From JAQBDA01 sp963709875 (GTDB lineage Bacteria; Chloroflexota; Anaerolineae; Anaerolineales; UBA4823), in NCBI GenBank assembly GCA_963709875.1, contig CAVPYB010000005.1:186001-250000 (forward strand): a stretch of 64,000 bases of DNA. The letters are read 5' to 3'. The first letter of the stretch is position 1. Each line of letters starts with the position of its first letter. The notes beneath the pieces were generated by a model that did no database searches, was not told where the DNA came from, and saw nothing but the letters and a program-made list of their open reading frames with translations. The position numbers and the translations under genes were made by a program. Shown here one piece after another: positions 1-7,884 of the stretch.

Positions 1-205
1 ACCCACCGACCAGACCGAGATCGATCGGGTGATCCTGGCTGCTCATGCCCTGGAGCTCGATTCTCCAATCATCCAGTACAGGATCGTAGGGTCCAGGATA
101 GAGCTCTGGACAGCCCATGGCGGACCGTACACCTACGAACCGGAGCCGGCCGCAAAAACCGCGCCGGCTAAACCTCCGGCTTCGAAGAGCAAGAAACAAA
201 AGTAA
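1..205 (+). CDS. Phage-module protein, C-terminal part only
   Basis: An open frame enters from the left edge and ends at TAA 203-205. The visible 67 residues end in an Ala/Pro/Lys-rich tail (AAKTAPAKPPASKSKKQK), which looks like a flexible basic C-terminus. It lies 31 bases upstream of a small phage-type structural gene on the same strand, so it most likely belongs to the same virion module. The family cannot be named from this fragment. Confidence 0.55.
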   Translation, partial: PTDQTEIDRVILAAHALELDSPIIQYRIVGSRIELWTAHGGPYTYEPEPAAKTAPAKPPASKSKKQK

Positions 206-236
206 TTGACCAACCCCCCACCAGGAGATTTTCATC

Positions 237-515
237 ATGGCATCCTCAGGACAAAAAACCATCACCACAGCCGGCACAGCCGAGCGCCTTCACGCCGGCC
301 TGATCACCAACGGCGCCGTCATGGTCAAGGCGCTGCCAGGCAATACAGGCAATATGTTCGTTGGCAACGTCAGCGGGGACGTAAGCAGCTCGAACAGCTT
401 ACCACTGGAGCCAGGCGACGCGGTTGTTTTCTCTTCCGTCGCCGACCTGCGCGAGATCTGGGTAGACAGTGCGGTCAATGGAGAAGGCGTCGCCTGGTTA
501 TTGCTGGGTGTGTAG
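237..515 (+). CDS. Small phage structural-type protein (92 aa)
   Basis: The ATG at 237 follows an AGGAG box about 10 bases upstream. The protein is 92 residues, has no Cys and no membrane segment, and is rich in Gly, Ser, Val and Ala with alternating beta-strand character. This is typical of small capsid-decoration or head-fibre-like proteins encoded between head and tail genes. The neighbours (591-1982, 2282-2947, 2947-3252) are on the same strand and also look virion-related. The exact family was not recognised; the phage assignment rests on context and composition. Confidence 0.6.
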   Translation: MASSGQKTITTAGTAERLHAGLITNGAVMVKALPGNTGNMFVGNVSGDVSSSNSLPLEPGDAVVFSSVADLREIWVDSAVNGEGVAWLLLGV

Positions 516-590
516 CCGCACCTTCATGTTACTTGCAGCTGCTTTCTACTTCTCTCTCTGCGCGCTCAGCATCTATCTTGTGAGGTAACT

Positions 591-1982
591 ATGCCCAGCA
601 GGCGACTTCAAACCATCCTACCCATAATCACCGGCAGCAACCCCGTAAGCAAGCTGCGCGGCAAGCTCTCTCATGGAGCTGTGAGCCAGATCTGCTCGTT
701 GCAGTACGTCGACGCGACCACGTGCTATGTGTGGACGCCCATAGACGGCACGATCTATTTCTGCCGCTGGGAGCTTTCCTTGCTGGCGTCTGGAGCCTGG
801 ACACGTTCGAACCTCAAGGTCTTTCGCGTCATGGATGCTATCAACAGGGACGACGGAGGCATAACCGAGTCCGGCAGCTGGAGCGCACCAGGCAGCACAG
901 CCAATGCCCTCGGCAGGGACTACCGCAGCGACAAGAATGTCGCTGCTTATGCCGAGTTCACTGTGACCGGCGTGGAGCGAGTCTATATTACTTACGAGCG
1001 GAGATCGATCTGCGGTCACATGAAGGTGCTGGTCGACGGAGCGCCAGGCAACTGCTCAGATCTTACTCTGGTGGGTGCAGATATGTGCCTCGATTGCTAC
1101 GGTGCGGTGACGGCAGTCAACTTGTGGGGCTGTGTGGCGCAAGACTTAGATCCTGCTTCATCCTATACAATCAGGATCGCTCCGCAGGGCACCACCAGCG
1201 GGGGGTCCGATACTTATATGTATAGGGAAGGCTACGGTGTGCCAGTGTCGGCGTTCTCAGATGCGAACGAAACCGTTTCAAATGACAACGAGGAAGTCGC
1301 CCACATCGAGACCGGAGACAATGGTTATGCCTACCAGTACCGGCCCACCGGAGCAGCCGGCTACGAGTTCACCGGCTCAGACCACCAGAACGAAGCCATC
1401 GCAGCTGTGACCTGGAAGGACGGCGCCGGCGCAGATATTTCTGTGTCGGTAGGGACGCCCTTGAATGATGCAGCTGAAGTGGTCGTGAACCAGACCGGCA
1501 CGGCCAGGCACAGCGAGACCGGCGCAACCGATCATGCAGCTATCGATACCACGTTGCTGTTTAGCTATCAAGGCTGCCGGCAGGACGTAGAGCACACCTG
1601 GTCAACCGATGCTTTGCTTTTGAACGCTTATGTCGGGATGAGCGTAGGGCGCTCGAACATGGAGCGCGGCCATATCGCAGACGGCAGCACCACCGTTAAC
1701 ACCCTCACCGCCGATGACGATTCTCTGGCCGGCGAGATCGCTTCGAGGCTGGCTCTCTTCTGGGATACCACGCATGATTTCGTCTTGCAGGATTACATCA
1801 TCGACCCCGCCAGCGTGAACCACTGGCAGGAGAGCACCAATTTTTGCTACATCGAAGATAAAGCCGCCGGCAACAACAAGATCTATTTCCAGCGCTTGGC
1901 TTCGGGGAGTTTACTCGCCACCGAGGTCTGGAGCGCCAGTTATCTTTATGCGGTCAGCTTGTACCCTTCGTTCAGCCCGTGA
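591..1982 (+). CDS. Large phage-module structural-type protein (463 aa)
   Basis: The ATG at 591 sits 5 bases after a GAGG box. The 463-residue product has no signal peptide or membrane segment. It is rich in Thr, Ser, Gly, Tyr and Trp and predicted mainly beta, with several Cys in the first half (for example CGHMKVLVDG and CLDCYG). Such proteins are common among phage tail, fibre or receptor-contact proteins. It is the largest gene of the left-edge phage block and precedes an unusual repeat-rich gap. No catalytic motif was recognised, and a more specific role would be a guess. Confidence 0.55.
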   Translation: MPSRRLQTILPIITGSNPVSKLRGKLSHGAVSQICSLQYVDATTCYVWTPIDGTIYFCRWELSLLASGAWTRSNLKVFRVMDAINRDDGGITESGSWSAPGSTANALGRDYRSDKNVAAYAEFTVTGVERVYITYERRSICGHMKVLVDGAPGNCSDLTLVGADMCLDCYGAVTAVNLWGCVAQDLDPASSYTIRIAPQGTTSGGSDTYMYREGYGVPVSAFSDANETVSNDNEEVAHIETGDNGYAYQYRPTGAAGYEFTGSDHQNEAIAAVTWKDGAGADISVSVGTPLNDAAEVVVNQTGTARHSETGATDHAAIDTTLLFSYQGCRQDVEHTWSTDALLLNAYVGMSVGRSNMERGHIADGSTTVNTLTADDDSLAGEIASRLALFWDTTHDFVLQDYIIDPASVNHWQESTNFCYIEDKAAGNNKIYFQRLASGSLLATEVWSASYLYAVSLYPSFSP

Positions 1983-2039
1983 CGCCGGCGCTCTCTACGT
2001 TGCTGCGCAACGCGGTGATCCGGCGAACGCTGGGCATGG

Positions 2040-2234
2040 CTCGCCGAGGGGCTCGCCTGCTCCAGCGACCGCTGTTTTTCGCTCGCGCCGCCAAGCTCCA
2101 CCCGCGTGGATGGATATCCCTGCGTATAGCTGGCACGCTGCTCCACTCGCCGAGGGGCTCGCTCCGCAGCTCCACCCGCGCCCTACCGTTCCGCTCGCCA
2201 AGCTTCCGGCAAGCCGGGGCTCGCTCCGCAGCTC
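2040..2234 (+). repeat. Degenerate short-repeat patch inside the phage block
   Basis: The gap between two phage genes (1983-2281) holds shuffled exact repeats. CTCGCCGAGGGGCTCGC occurs at 2040-2056 and 2146-2162. A 19-base unit (GGGGCTCGCTCCGCAGCTC) occurs at 2154-2172 and 2216-2234. AGCTCCACCCGCG occurs at 2094-2106 and 2168-2180. All six frames stay open over long stretches only because the sequence is GC-rich, and no convincing gene is present. Confidence 0.6.
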
Positions 2235-2241
2235 ATACACC

Positions 2242-2264
2242 AACCCCGCCCGAAGGGTGGGGTT
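2242..2264 (+). terminator. GC-rich hairpin upstream of adaptor gene
   Basis: AACCCCGCCC (2242-2251) pairs with GGGTGGGGTT (2255-2264) around a GAA loop, giving ten pairs with one G-U. There is no U-tract, only GAAAGGAAAAACC, so it may be an RNA-processing or attenuating hairpin rather than a classical terminator. The next ATG is at 2282. Confidence 0.4.
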
Positions 2265-2281
2265 GAAAGGAAAAACCCCCC

Positions 2282-2947
2282 ATGACAGACCGCGGTACCC
2301 TTAGAGACGACATTATCAGGGAGAGCCTAGCCGATACCACCCAATGGCCAGACGCCACGCTCGAACAATGGATTAATGATGCAATCCGGGACTACTCTCA
2401 TTACTTCCCCTATATCGTGGAGAAGACTTACAGCTTTACAGGAGCTGCCAGGTCCTTCACGATCAGCTCGTTCTCGCCGGCCCCGCTCCGCGTGCTTCGC
2501 GTGGAGTACCCAGACGGCCAAGAACCACCCCGTTACTTGACCCCCCTGGCGATGACAGACGCCAAGTTTTGGGACGGTCCGTACTACGAAACCCGCGGCA
2601 TCCCGCCCACCAGCATCTTCATCGGCGAAGAAGCCGCCAACGGCGAGGACGCCGTTGTTCGCTATCAATCCATCCATACCATCCCCTCCGGGGATGCCAG
2701 TGTGTTGACCGTTCCGGACAACCACCATGAAGTTTTACGCCTCTTTTGTATCTGGAAGGCAGCCGAAGAGATCTTCCTGGCCGAGGAGATCGATCCCGAT
2801 ACCAGGGAGTTCCTGGTGTCACAGATGGGACTCAATGTTATAAGCACCGAGCGGATTTACAGGAACAAGCTCGAAGAGCTGCGAAGCACCAGCACATCCG
2901 AAATCGCCAGCAGCTGGCAGATGGATAGATGGGGGAGAATCTACTAA
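2282..2947 (+). CDS. Probable phage head-tail adaptor/connector-like protein
   Basis: A 221-residue soluble protein with a helical N-terminus (LRDDIIRESLADT, LEQWINDAIRDYSHYFP), a beta-rich centre and a helical C-terminus. This profile matches the small adaptor or gp4-like proteins that join portal and tail in tailed phages. The N-terminal pattern, short helices with an acidic W-x-N-DAIRDYS element, is typical of such adaptors. Its TAA overlaps the ATG of the next gene (TAATG), so the two are translationally coupled. The assignment is by pattern and context only. Confidence 0.5.
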   Translation: MTDRGTLRDDIIRESLADTTQWPDATLEQWINDAIRDYSHYFPYIVEKTYSFTGAARSFTISSFSPAPLRVLRVEYPDGQEPPRYLTPLAMTDAKFWDGPYYETRGIPPTSIFIGEEAANGEDAVVRYQSIHTIPSGDASVLTVPDNHHEVLRLFCIWKAAEEIFLAEEIDPDTREFLVSQMGLNVISTERIYRNKLEELRSTSTSEIASSWQMDRWGRIY

Positions 2948-3252
2948 TGGCAGCCACCAGAGTATCCGGGCAGCGCGTTACCATCACCACCGATCAGACC
3001 CTGCACACCGGCGCCGGCCGGCTGATGGGCTTCATGGCCAGCTCCAGCGCAGCCGCCATGCAAACCATCACCTTCGAGGACGGCGCTACGGTCATCCTGA
3101 CCGTGTATTTGCCGGCAGCTCTTACCGGACCTTATTACGTGAGCTTTGCTGTCGGTGGGGGGAAGCTGGAAGGGGTGCCTTTTTCGACCAGCCTTATAGC
3201 GAATAAGGGCGCTGCCACGGCTGAGTTGAACGTTTGGTACGAGGCATATTAA
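2947..3252 (+). CDS. Small phage-module protein (101 aa)
   Basis: The start is chosen at the ATG that overlaps the upstream stop codon (TAATG at 2945-2949) rather than the GTG at 2929. The product is a beta-rich 101-residue protein with repeated Thr/Ala/Gly strands and no Cys. It resembles the 92-residue protein at 237-515 in composition and may be another small head or tail component. It is the last gene of the phage block; the sequence downstream returns to ordinary chromosomal genes. Confidence 0.55.
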   Translation: MAATRVSGQRVTITTDQTLHTGAGRLMGFMASSSAAAMQTITFEDGATVILTVYLPAALTGPYYVSFAVGGGKLEGVPFSTSLIANKGAATAELNVWYEAY

Positions 3253-3327
3253 TAGCGTGCGAGGTGCGAAGTGCGGGGTGCGAGGTAAGTGTCAGGTGTC
3301 AAGTTGCCCGGTGTCAAGAGTTATGTA

Positions 3328-3380
3328 GGGGCGCAGCGAGGGAGATCATATATGCAGGCTTGGCCTCGATAGCTGCGCCC
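3328..3380. repeat. Inverted repeat at the end of the phage block
   Basis: GGGCGCAGC (3329-3337) pairs with GCTGCGCCC (3372-3380), with GAGG and CCTC able to extend the stem. It follows a G-rich degenerate tract at 3258-3318 with repeated GTGCGAGGT and GTGTCAAG units. The gap 3253-3511 has no gene. This is the right boundary of the recognisable phage module. Confidence 0.5.
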
Positions 3381-3511
3381 GGGTGGTACTTAAGACGATA
3401 ACTGTATTTGATAATAAATTGGTAAAATTCTCATATCGGGTCATGAGAAGATTTGAGAAACGGCGCGCTGAAGCAGTGCAAGGCCTACAAACAAAGAAAA
3501 CAAGGAGCGAC

Positions 3512-4000
3512 ATGCAAACAGCCGGGACACTTAAAGTACTATTCAGCCACAACCTGTGGGCGAACATGCTTATGCTAGAATGCTGCGCTGAGCTGACCGG
3601 TGAACAGCTCGATGCCACGATCTCCGGTACTTATGGATCCATCCGGGACACATTGGAGCATATCGTGAAAGCCGAACAGTCTTACTTCTCGCGCATCAGC
3701 ACCGGTCAGCGGCACCACTTTCCGGAGGATGCACCGCCCATGACGCTGGCGGAGATGATGGAGATGTCCGGCAGGACCGGCAGTGGTTTGATCGAGTGGG
3801 CACCCAGGGTGGGTGCCGAGGATACGGTGATGATCGATTGGGATGACACACCGCGGGAAGTGCCGAAGACCATCCTGCTCACCCAGGCGATCAACCATGC
3901 CACCGAACACCGCGCCCAGATCATGGCAATCATGACGCAATTGGGGGTCGAGCCGCCGGAATTGGATAGCTGGACGTATTTCGACAAGCTGGAAATATAG
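3512..4000 (+). CDS. DinB family protein
   Basis: The start is ATG 3512, preceded by AAGGAG at 3502-3507; the longer frame from 3383 lacks a comparable site. The 162-residue product has the four-helix DinB/YfiT-like layout: HNLWANMLMLECC at the N-terminus, HIVKAEQSYFSRI in the middle, and ITHATEHRAQIM-type helix (AINHATEHRAQI) near the C-terminus. The three expected metal-ligand histidines are HNLWAN-type, HIVKAE and HATEHR. The family comprises metal-dependent proteins, some of them thiol transferases; the substrate here is unknown. A decayed phosphatase gene follows immediately. Confidence 0.85.
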   Translation: MQTAGTLKVLFSHNLWANMLMLECCAELTGEQLDATISGTYGSIRDTLEHIVKAEQSYFSRISTGQRHHFPEDAPPMTLAEMMEMSGRTGSGLIEWAPRVGAEDTVMIDWDDTPREVPKTILLTQAINHATEHRAQIMAIMTQLGVEPPELDSWTYFDKLEI

Positions 4001-4032
4001 ACTAACCGCCAGACTATTTGATATTACCGTAG

Positions 4033-4319
4033 GTGTAGTACACGGATATCCACTGCGTAAGCGGCACGACCGTACGGGCATTATCACCCTGCTGCTGCTG
4101 ACGTTCATTGGAGTTGAACCTACCGACCAGGCCGAGATCATTGCAGATTATGAGCTAAGCCGCGACCCCGAGTGGGAAGAGCTGCTGGCGCGCCATAAAT
4201 CCTCTGTTCGGGATTGCCTGCTGGGCGCGATTGATGGGCTGGATATCGAGGGCTACCTCAAAATGGGTGGGGCCAGCCAGACCGATCTGGACGCCGTGCG
4301 CAGGCGGCTTCTGGGGTAG
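4033..4319 (+). pseudogene. Remnant of a tyrosine/serine protein phosphatase (C-terminal part)
   Basis: From 4068 to the TAG at 4317-4319 an open frame encodes DRTGIITLLLLTFIGV and later GYLKMGGASQTDLDAVRRRL. This is the C-terminal half of the bacterial protein tyrosine/serine phosphatase family. The P-loop Cys is present at 4051-4065 as HCVSG but in a different reading frame: one base is missing between 4065 and 4068, exactly inside the HC-x5-R loop. Nothing of the N-terminal half is seen between here and the DinB stop at 4000. The gene is therefore a truncated and frameshifted remnant. Confidence 0.7.
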
Positions 4320-4505
4320 TTGGATCGCACTACCCTGAGCTATTTCTGCCTTCTGGGCGTATTCAAGACGAGTATCTTCTCGTAAAAATACTCCATATTC
4401 GGCGTATAATTTTAATCAGGACGAAATATTGCTGGATTTACCGAGAAGGCGCATGATATGCGCAGGTTGGGCGTTTCTTGAACCACAATTTTTGGGGAGG
4501 TAATC

Positions 4506-5753
4506 ATGATCGTTCTGGCAACAATTCTCTCAGGTATGTCTATGCTAATGAGTGCGCTTTTCCTCATAAAACCTAAGGTTACTGTCGGATTTTTAGTATG
4601 GTTTCCACTTATCGCAGGCGCATTGTCGCCGATTTGGGGGATCATGGGAGCGGCTGGTGCTGTATTGGGGTGGGTATACCAAGCTCCCTTGTCTGTTCTC
4701 ATGGGGATATTTGGCGCTGGCACGATGGTCTGGTATGTATGGGGATGTACCCGGGATCATAAGGGTTTTGAAAATGCCTTTGGCACCGGCTGGAAATACG
4801 CAATACCCCCTCAGCGAGCCAAGAATATGGTCAAGCGGCGCTGGTCATTTTATTTGAATATGAAAGCCTCTCCGGAGCCTCTCTGGGAGCGTGATATCCC
4901 TTTCTGGACGATTCGAGATACGGACAGGCAGCTGCTGTGTGACATCTGGCGACCAGGCAATGGCGACGTGTCCGGCCTGGTATTCGTCTACCTGCACGGA
5001 AGTGGTTGGGCTATCCTGGATAAAGATTTTGGTACACGACCTTTTTTCCGCCACCTGACAGCACAGGGACATGCTGTGATGGATGTAGCTTATCGTCTTA
5101 TTCCTGAAACTGATATCTACGGCATGGTCGGGGACGCCAAGCGTGCTATTGCATGGATAAAGACCAATGCGGACAGTTATGAGGTGAACCCCGAAAAGAT
5201 CGTATTAGGCGGCGGTTCTGCAGGGGCACATATTGCCCTGCTGGCAGGATATACGCCTGAACATGCCGAGTTTACGCCCGAGGATGCCAGAGGTGCCGAT
5301 CTATCGGTGCGCGGATTGGTCGCCTACTACGCCCCCACGGACTTAGTGGCTGGATATAAACATTATGGTCTAAAACGGCAGCCCTCAGTGCCCATTGGGA
5401 CAGAAGTTGATCCCAAAATGGCATTTAGTTATTTGGGCCGCTTGGACATCCTGTTGGGTGGTTATCCGGAGGACGTACCTGACATGTATCAATTGGCCTG
5501 CCCAACCACACATGTTCATTCCGGCTCCCCGCCTACGCTGCTCATGCAAGGGGACAAAGACTTCCTTGTTCCATTAGTCGGCACCCAGGCACTCTCCGCA
5601 AAACTGGTTGAATCCGGCGTGCCGGTTATCGATGTCGTCTTTCCGTGGACTGAGCACGGCTTTGACCTGCTGCTTCCGCAAATATCTCCACCAGCTCAGT
5701 CGGCGCTGTATGATGTGGATCGATTTCTTGCGCTGATGGTGAGCACGAATTGA
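4506..5753 (+). CDS. Alpha/beta-hydrolase (HSL-like esterase) with N-terminal membrane segments
   Basis: A 415-residue protein. The first 80 residues form about three hydrophobic segments, followed by an alpha/beta-hydrolase domain of the hormone-sensitive-lipase/BD-FAE type. Visible elements are the oxyanion motif HGSGW (164-168), the nucleophile motif GGSAG with Ser238, an acid in GDKDFLVP (Asp352), and His384 in TEHGF. It probably acts as a membrane-anchored carboxylesterase; the substrate cannot be read from sequence. The ATG at 4506 follows GGGGAGG. The 186-base gap upstream carries a TATAAT-like box near 4403. Confidence 0.85.
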   Translation: MIVLATILSGMSMLMSALFLIKPKVTVGFLVWFPLIAGALSPIWGIMGAAGAVLGWVYQAPLSVLMGIFGAGTMVWYVWGCTRDHKGFENAFGTGWKYAIPPQRAKNMVKRRWSFYLNMKASPEPLWERDIPFWTIRDTDRQLLCDIWRPGNGDVSGLVFVYLHGSGWAILDKDFGTRPFFRHLTAQGHAVMDVAYRLIPETDIYGMVGDAKRAIAWIKTNADSYEVNPEKIVLGGGSAGAHIALLAGYTPEHAEFTPEDARGADLSVRGLVAYYAPTDLVAGYKHYGLKRQPSVPIGTEVDPKMAFSYLGRLDILLGGYPEDVPDMYQLACPTTHVHSGSPPTLLMQGDKDFLVPLVGTQALSAKLVESGVPVIDVVFPWTEHGFDLLLPQISPPAQSALYDVDRFLALMVSTN

Positions 5754-5865
5754 GGAGTATATCCGTGGTTCATCACAACCACCCGGTATTTGAGCGCTTC
5801 CGTTGGGCAGCTCAGTTAATCAAAGGAGCTATTTGCAGTCCAGCGGCGATAAACCGAGCGCAGCT

Positions 5866-5919
5866 CCGCCACACTCGGGCAGAGTCTTAAGGCATATCGG
5901 CGTCAGGCATAAGCTGACC
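5866..5919 (+). pseudogene. Remnant of a cupin gene 5' end
   Basis: These 54 bases match 7458-7511, the 5' part of the intact cupin gene at 7425-7874, at about 46 of 54 positions without gaps. In the cupin frame both encode PP-x-SGRVL-x2-IGV-x-HKLT. No further cupin sequence follows. It is a short leftover of a paralogue, or of a duplication that brought the intervening MerB-like and deaminase genes between the copies. The rest of the 5754-5972 gap shows no gene. Confidence 0.65.
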
Positions 5920-5972
5920 GGCGCACACACGTAGGCAGCTCATTTATTGCCTGTTAAAGGGAGGGTAAGCTC

Positions 5973-6719
5973 ATGGGAGGTACAATCCTTCTTGGCAGAG
6001 GTCATGAAATCCTTGAAATACCAGAGGACTCGTGGGAGCAGCACCTGGCGCACGTTCCGCAGCACAGCCAGTCAAGATTGTGGTTCATGACCGATGCCCA
6101 CCATCAATTTCGCTACTTTGTCGTTAATGAACTGGTAAACACTCAGAAGCCGGTTGAGCCAGACTCCATCTCTGAAAAAATGAATATGCCGCTCGAATCG
6201 GTGAAGCCAATCCTGGAAGATCTGGAGAGAAACCTGTTCTTCCTGGTTAGGGACGATCAGGGTGCGGTGATTTGGGCTTACCCGGTAACCGTAGAGGTCA
6301 CAGCTCACAAATTGGTCTTCAGCAGCGGCGAACAGCTTTACGCTGCTTGAGCAGAGGACGCGCTGGCGGCGCCCTTCGTGCAAGGGCAGTTGAGAAAAGG
6401 TTTTCTATCCGTAGAAGTAGAAACTAAATGCGAACACTGCGATCGGGTCATGCACCTGAGCATTGACAGCAGTATGCGCTACTCGGTTCGTGAGAGGGAC
6501 GCAAATCCACTGGTGTTTATGCCAGAGATCGATTGGAGTAGTTTCACAGAAAGCACCATTATCGTTGCATACTGACGAAATTCGGTTTTCTTCTGGTCAG
6601 AAGAACACGCAAGAGAATACAGAGCAGGCACAGAGCAGGTGGACGGCGAGTACCTGACCCTGGAACAATGTGCATATATGACCCCCATTGTGCAGGGTGC
6701 TCTATTCGCTTTCAAGTAA
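5973..6719 (+). CDS. MerB-like organomercurial/organometal lyase; two in-frame UGA codons, candidate selenoprotein
   Basis: Read through two TGA codons (6348-6350 and 6573-6575), one frame runs from ATG 5973 (AAAGGGAGGG box at 5956-5965) to TAA 6717-6719, 248 codons. Residues about 40-105 form a winged helix. The rest matches MerB: VEVTAHKLVFSSGEQLYAA precedes UGA-126, AEDALAAPFVQGQL follows it, and RNSVFFWSEEHAREY follows UGA-201. In MerB, which splits carbon-mercury bonds, catalytic Cys96 lies in WCALD with Asp99, and Cys159 in FCCH-x2-FF. UGA-126 falls on Cys96, Asp129 on Asp99 and UGA-201 on Cys159. Each UGA is followed by a SECIS-like hairpin. Two selenocysteines are therefore the preferred reading. 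A selenocysteine MerB-like family (SaoL in NCBI naming, from memory) may be related. The alternative is a pseudogene with two Cys-to-stop changes. Confidence 0.8.
6367..6392 (+). promoter_or_regulatory. SECIS-like hairpin after the first UGA
   Basis: GCCCTT (6371-6376) pairs perfectly with AAGGGC (6382-6387) around the loop CGUGC. CGGC (6367-6370) extends the stem against GUUG (6389-6392) past a single bulged A. The loop starts 26 bases after the UGA and has a G among its first two bases. Both fit the usual description of bacterial SECIS elements (loop of 3-14 bases, 16-37 bases from UGA). Confidence 0.6.
6585..6606 (+). promoter_or_regulatory. SECIS-like hairpin after the second UGA
   Basis: TTCTTCT (6588-6594) pairs perfectly with AGAAGAA (6599-6605) around the tetraloop GGUC, and G6585 can pair with C6606 past two bulged U residues. 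The loop begins 19 bases after the UGA. The GGUC loop, the bulged U and the spacing (18 bases in E. coli fdhF, from memory) closely resemble the fdhF SECIS. Confidence 0.7.
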
Positions 6720-6787
6720 GCGCTCAAACAACCACCGTCCAAACCCGATTGCAGCCGACCTGGTTGAGTCAGTAAGGTATTTCGATC

Positions 6788-7264
6788 CTATATTCCCCAA
6801 AAATCCTGATGAACAGCACGGGCTTCTGTTTCTAATTCTGCTATAGGACCGTGTACCTCGACGCGGCGCTCACTATGGGCAAAGACTTCCCTGCAGGGGA
6901 GGTATAGATGTTCCGGGGATGGCCCAATGATGGCATACAGGTCGGTTTCTGCAAGGGCATATACAACCCGACCAATCTGACTCCAAAAGATTGCCCCAGC
7001 GCACATGGCACAGGGTTCGGTACTGGAATAAAGCGTAAATTGTGCGAGCTGGTCGGGCGAGAACTGCTGAGACGCAAGCCGGACGAGATTCGTTTCTGCA
7101 TGACCGGTAGTATCTCGTCCTGTTACTACAGTGTTTTCCGCTTGCAGAACTGATTGGTCGCTTTCATTCACAAGCACAGCCCCAAAAGGATGGTTGCCGT
7201 TTTCACGGGCACGCCAGGCTACCGAAATAGCCATCTTGAGATGTTCAATATCGATATCGTTCAT
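6788..7264 (-). CDS. Nucleoside deaminase (CDA-fold, guanine/tRNA-adenosine deaminase-like)
   Basis: The start is placed at 7264 (MNDIDIEHLKMAISVAWRAR), preceded on the minus strand by GAGAGG, rather than at the longer frame start 7297. The 158-residue protein carries both zinc motifs of the cytidine-deaminase superfamily: HAE (His55, Glu57) and PCAMC (Cys85, Cys88). The F-W-S-Q-IG-R-V-VYA segment and the length fit free-nucleoside or guanine deaminases as well as TadA-like enzymes. It converges with the MerB-like gene. A second deaminase of the same fold is at 29647-30117. Confidence 0.88.
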   Translation of the reverse strand: MNDIDIEHLKMAISVAWRARENGNHPFGAVLVNESDQSVLQAENTVVTGRDTTGHAETNLVRLASQQFSPDQLAQFTLYSSTEPCAMCAGAIFWSQIGRVVYALAETDLYAIIGPSPEHLYLPCREVFAHSERRVEVHGPIAELETEARAVHQDFWGI

Positions 7265-7424
7265 TGTGATACCTCTCGATTTACCGTTAGCTCTCATCCT
7301 TATTATATGCTTAAGTGCCTTAGAAGGCGTATAATGTTCACAGCGAATCCGGTTGTCACTCTCAGCTCACATTTTGAGTGGCTGTACCAATCCGTCCTGC
7401 GGCTAATTTCATCCCTGGAGCATC

Positions 7425-7874
7425 ATGCGACCTGACAGCCCATTACCAGTTGTAGTACCGCCAGACTCAGGCAGAGTCTTGGAGCTGATCGGCGTCACGC
7501 ATAAGCTGACCAGCCAGAAAACTGGGGGCGGCTATTACCTGTTCATAGCCGAGTTCGATCCTGAGAGCGGGAACAGGCTGCACGTGCACAGCTTCGAGGA
7601 CGAGGTGGTGTACGTCCTGCAGGGAACGATCCAGATCAGGCTGGGCGATGGAATCCTGGAAGCCAGCCAGGGCGGCTCTGCGCACCTGCCCAAGGGCATC
7701 CCGCACGCGCTATACAACCCGTTGAAGACGCCGCTCAAGATCCTGGCGCTGGCAATTCCAGGCGGGATGGAACTGTTTTTCGATGAGCTCGAAGCCACCC
7801 TGCAGGAGGGGGGCATGGATGACGCAAAGCACCGGGCGATCTCTCGGAAATATGGCATAGAATGGTTGGAATAA
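7425..7874 (+). CDS. Cupin domain protein
   Basis: A 149-residue single-domain cupin. The first metal motif appears as HVHSFEDEVVYVLQG (G-x5-H-x-H-x3-E type) and the second as the PKGIPHAL-N segment. The C-terminal helix region (FFDELEATLQEGGMDD) is typical of small stand-alone cupins annotated as quercetinase-like or hypothetical. A metal-bound small-molecule role is likely but unspecified. The 5' end of the gene has a degenerate copy at 5866-5919. The start ATG at 7425 has only a weak purine-rich site (TGGAGCATC). Confidence 0.85.
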   Translation: MRPDSPLPVVVPPDSGRVLELIGVTHKLTSQKTGGGYYLFIAEFDPESGNRLHVHSFEDEVVYVLQGTIQIRLGDGILEASQGGSAHLPKGIPHALYNPLKTPLKILALAIPGGMELFFDELEATLQEGGMDDAKHRAISRKYGIEWLE

Positions 7875-7884
7875 GGCAGTGCAG

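Noticed and set aside
1948..2304. Several overlapping ORFs in all frames of the phage gap
   Set aside because: They arise from GC-rich repeat sequence and have Arg/Ala/Ser-rich, low-complexity products with no ribosome site.
5973..6719. Genome-wide UGA recoding to Cys or Trp
   Set aside because: Other genes end normally at TGA (for example 15505-17313, 4506-5753, 19438-20061).
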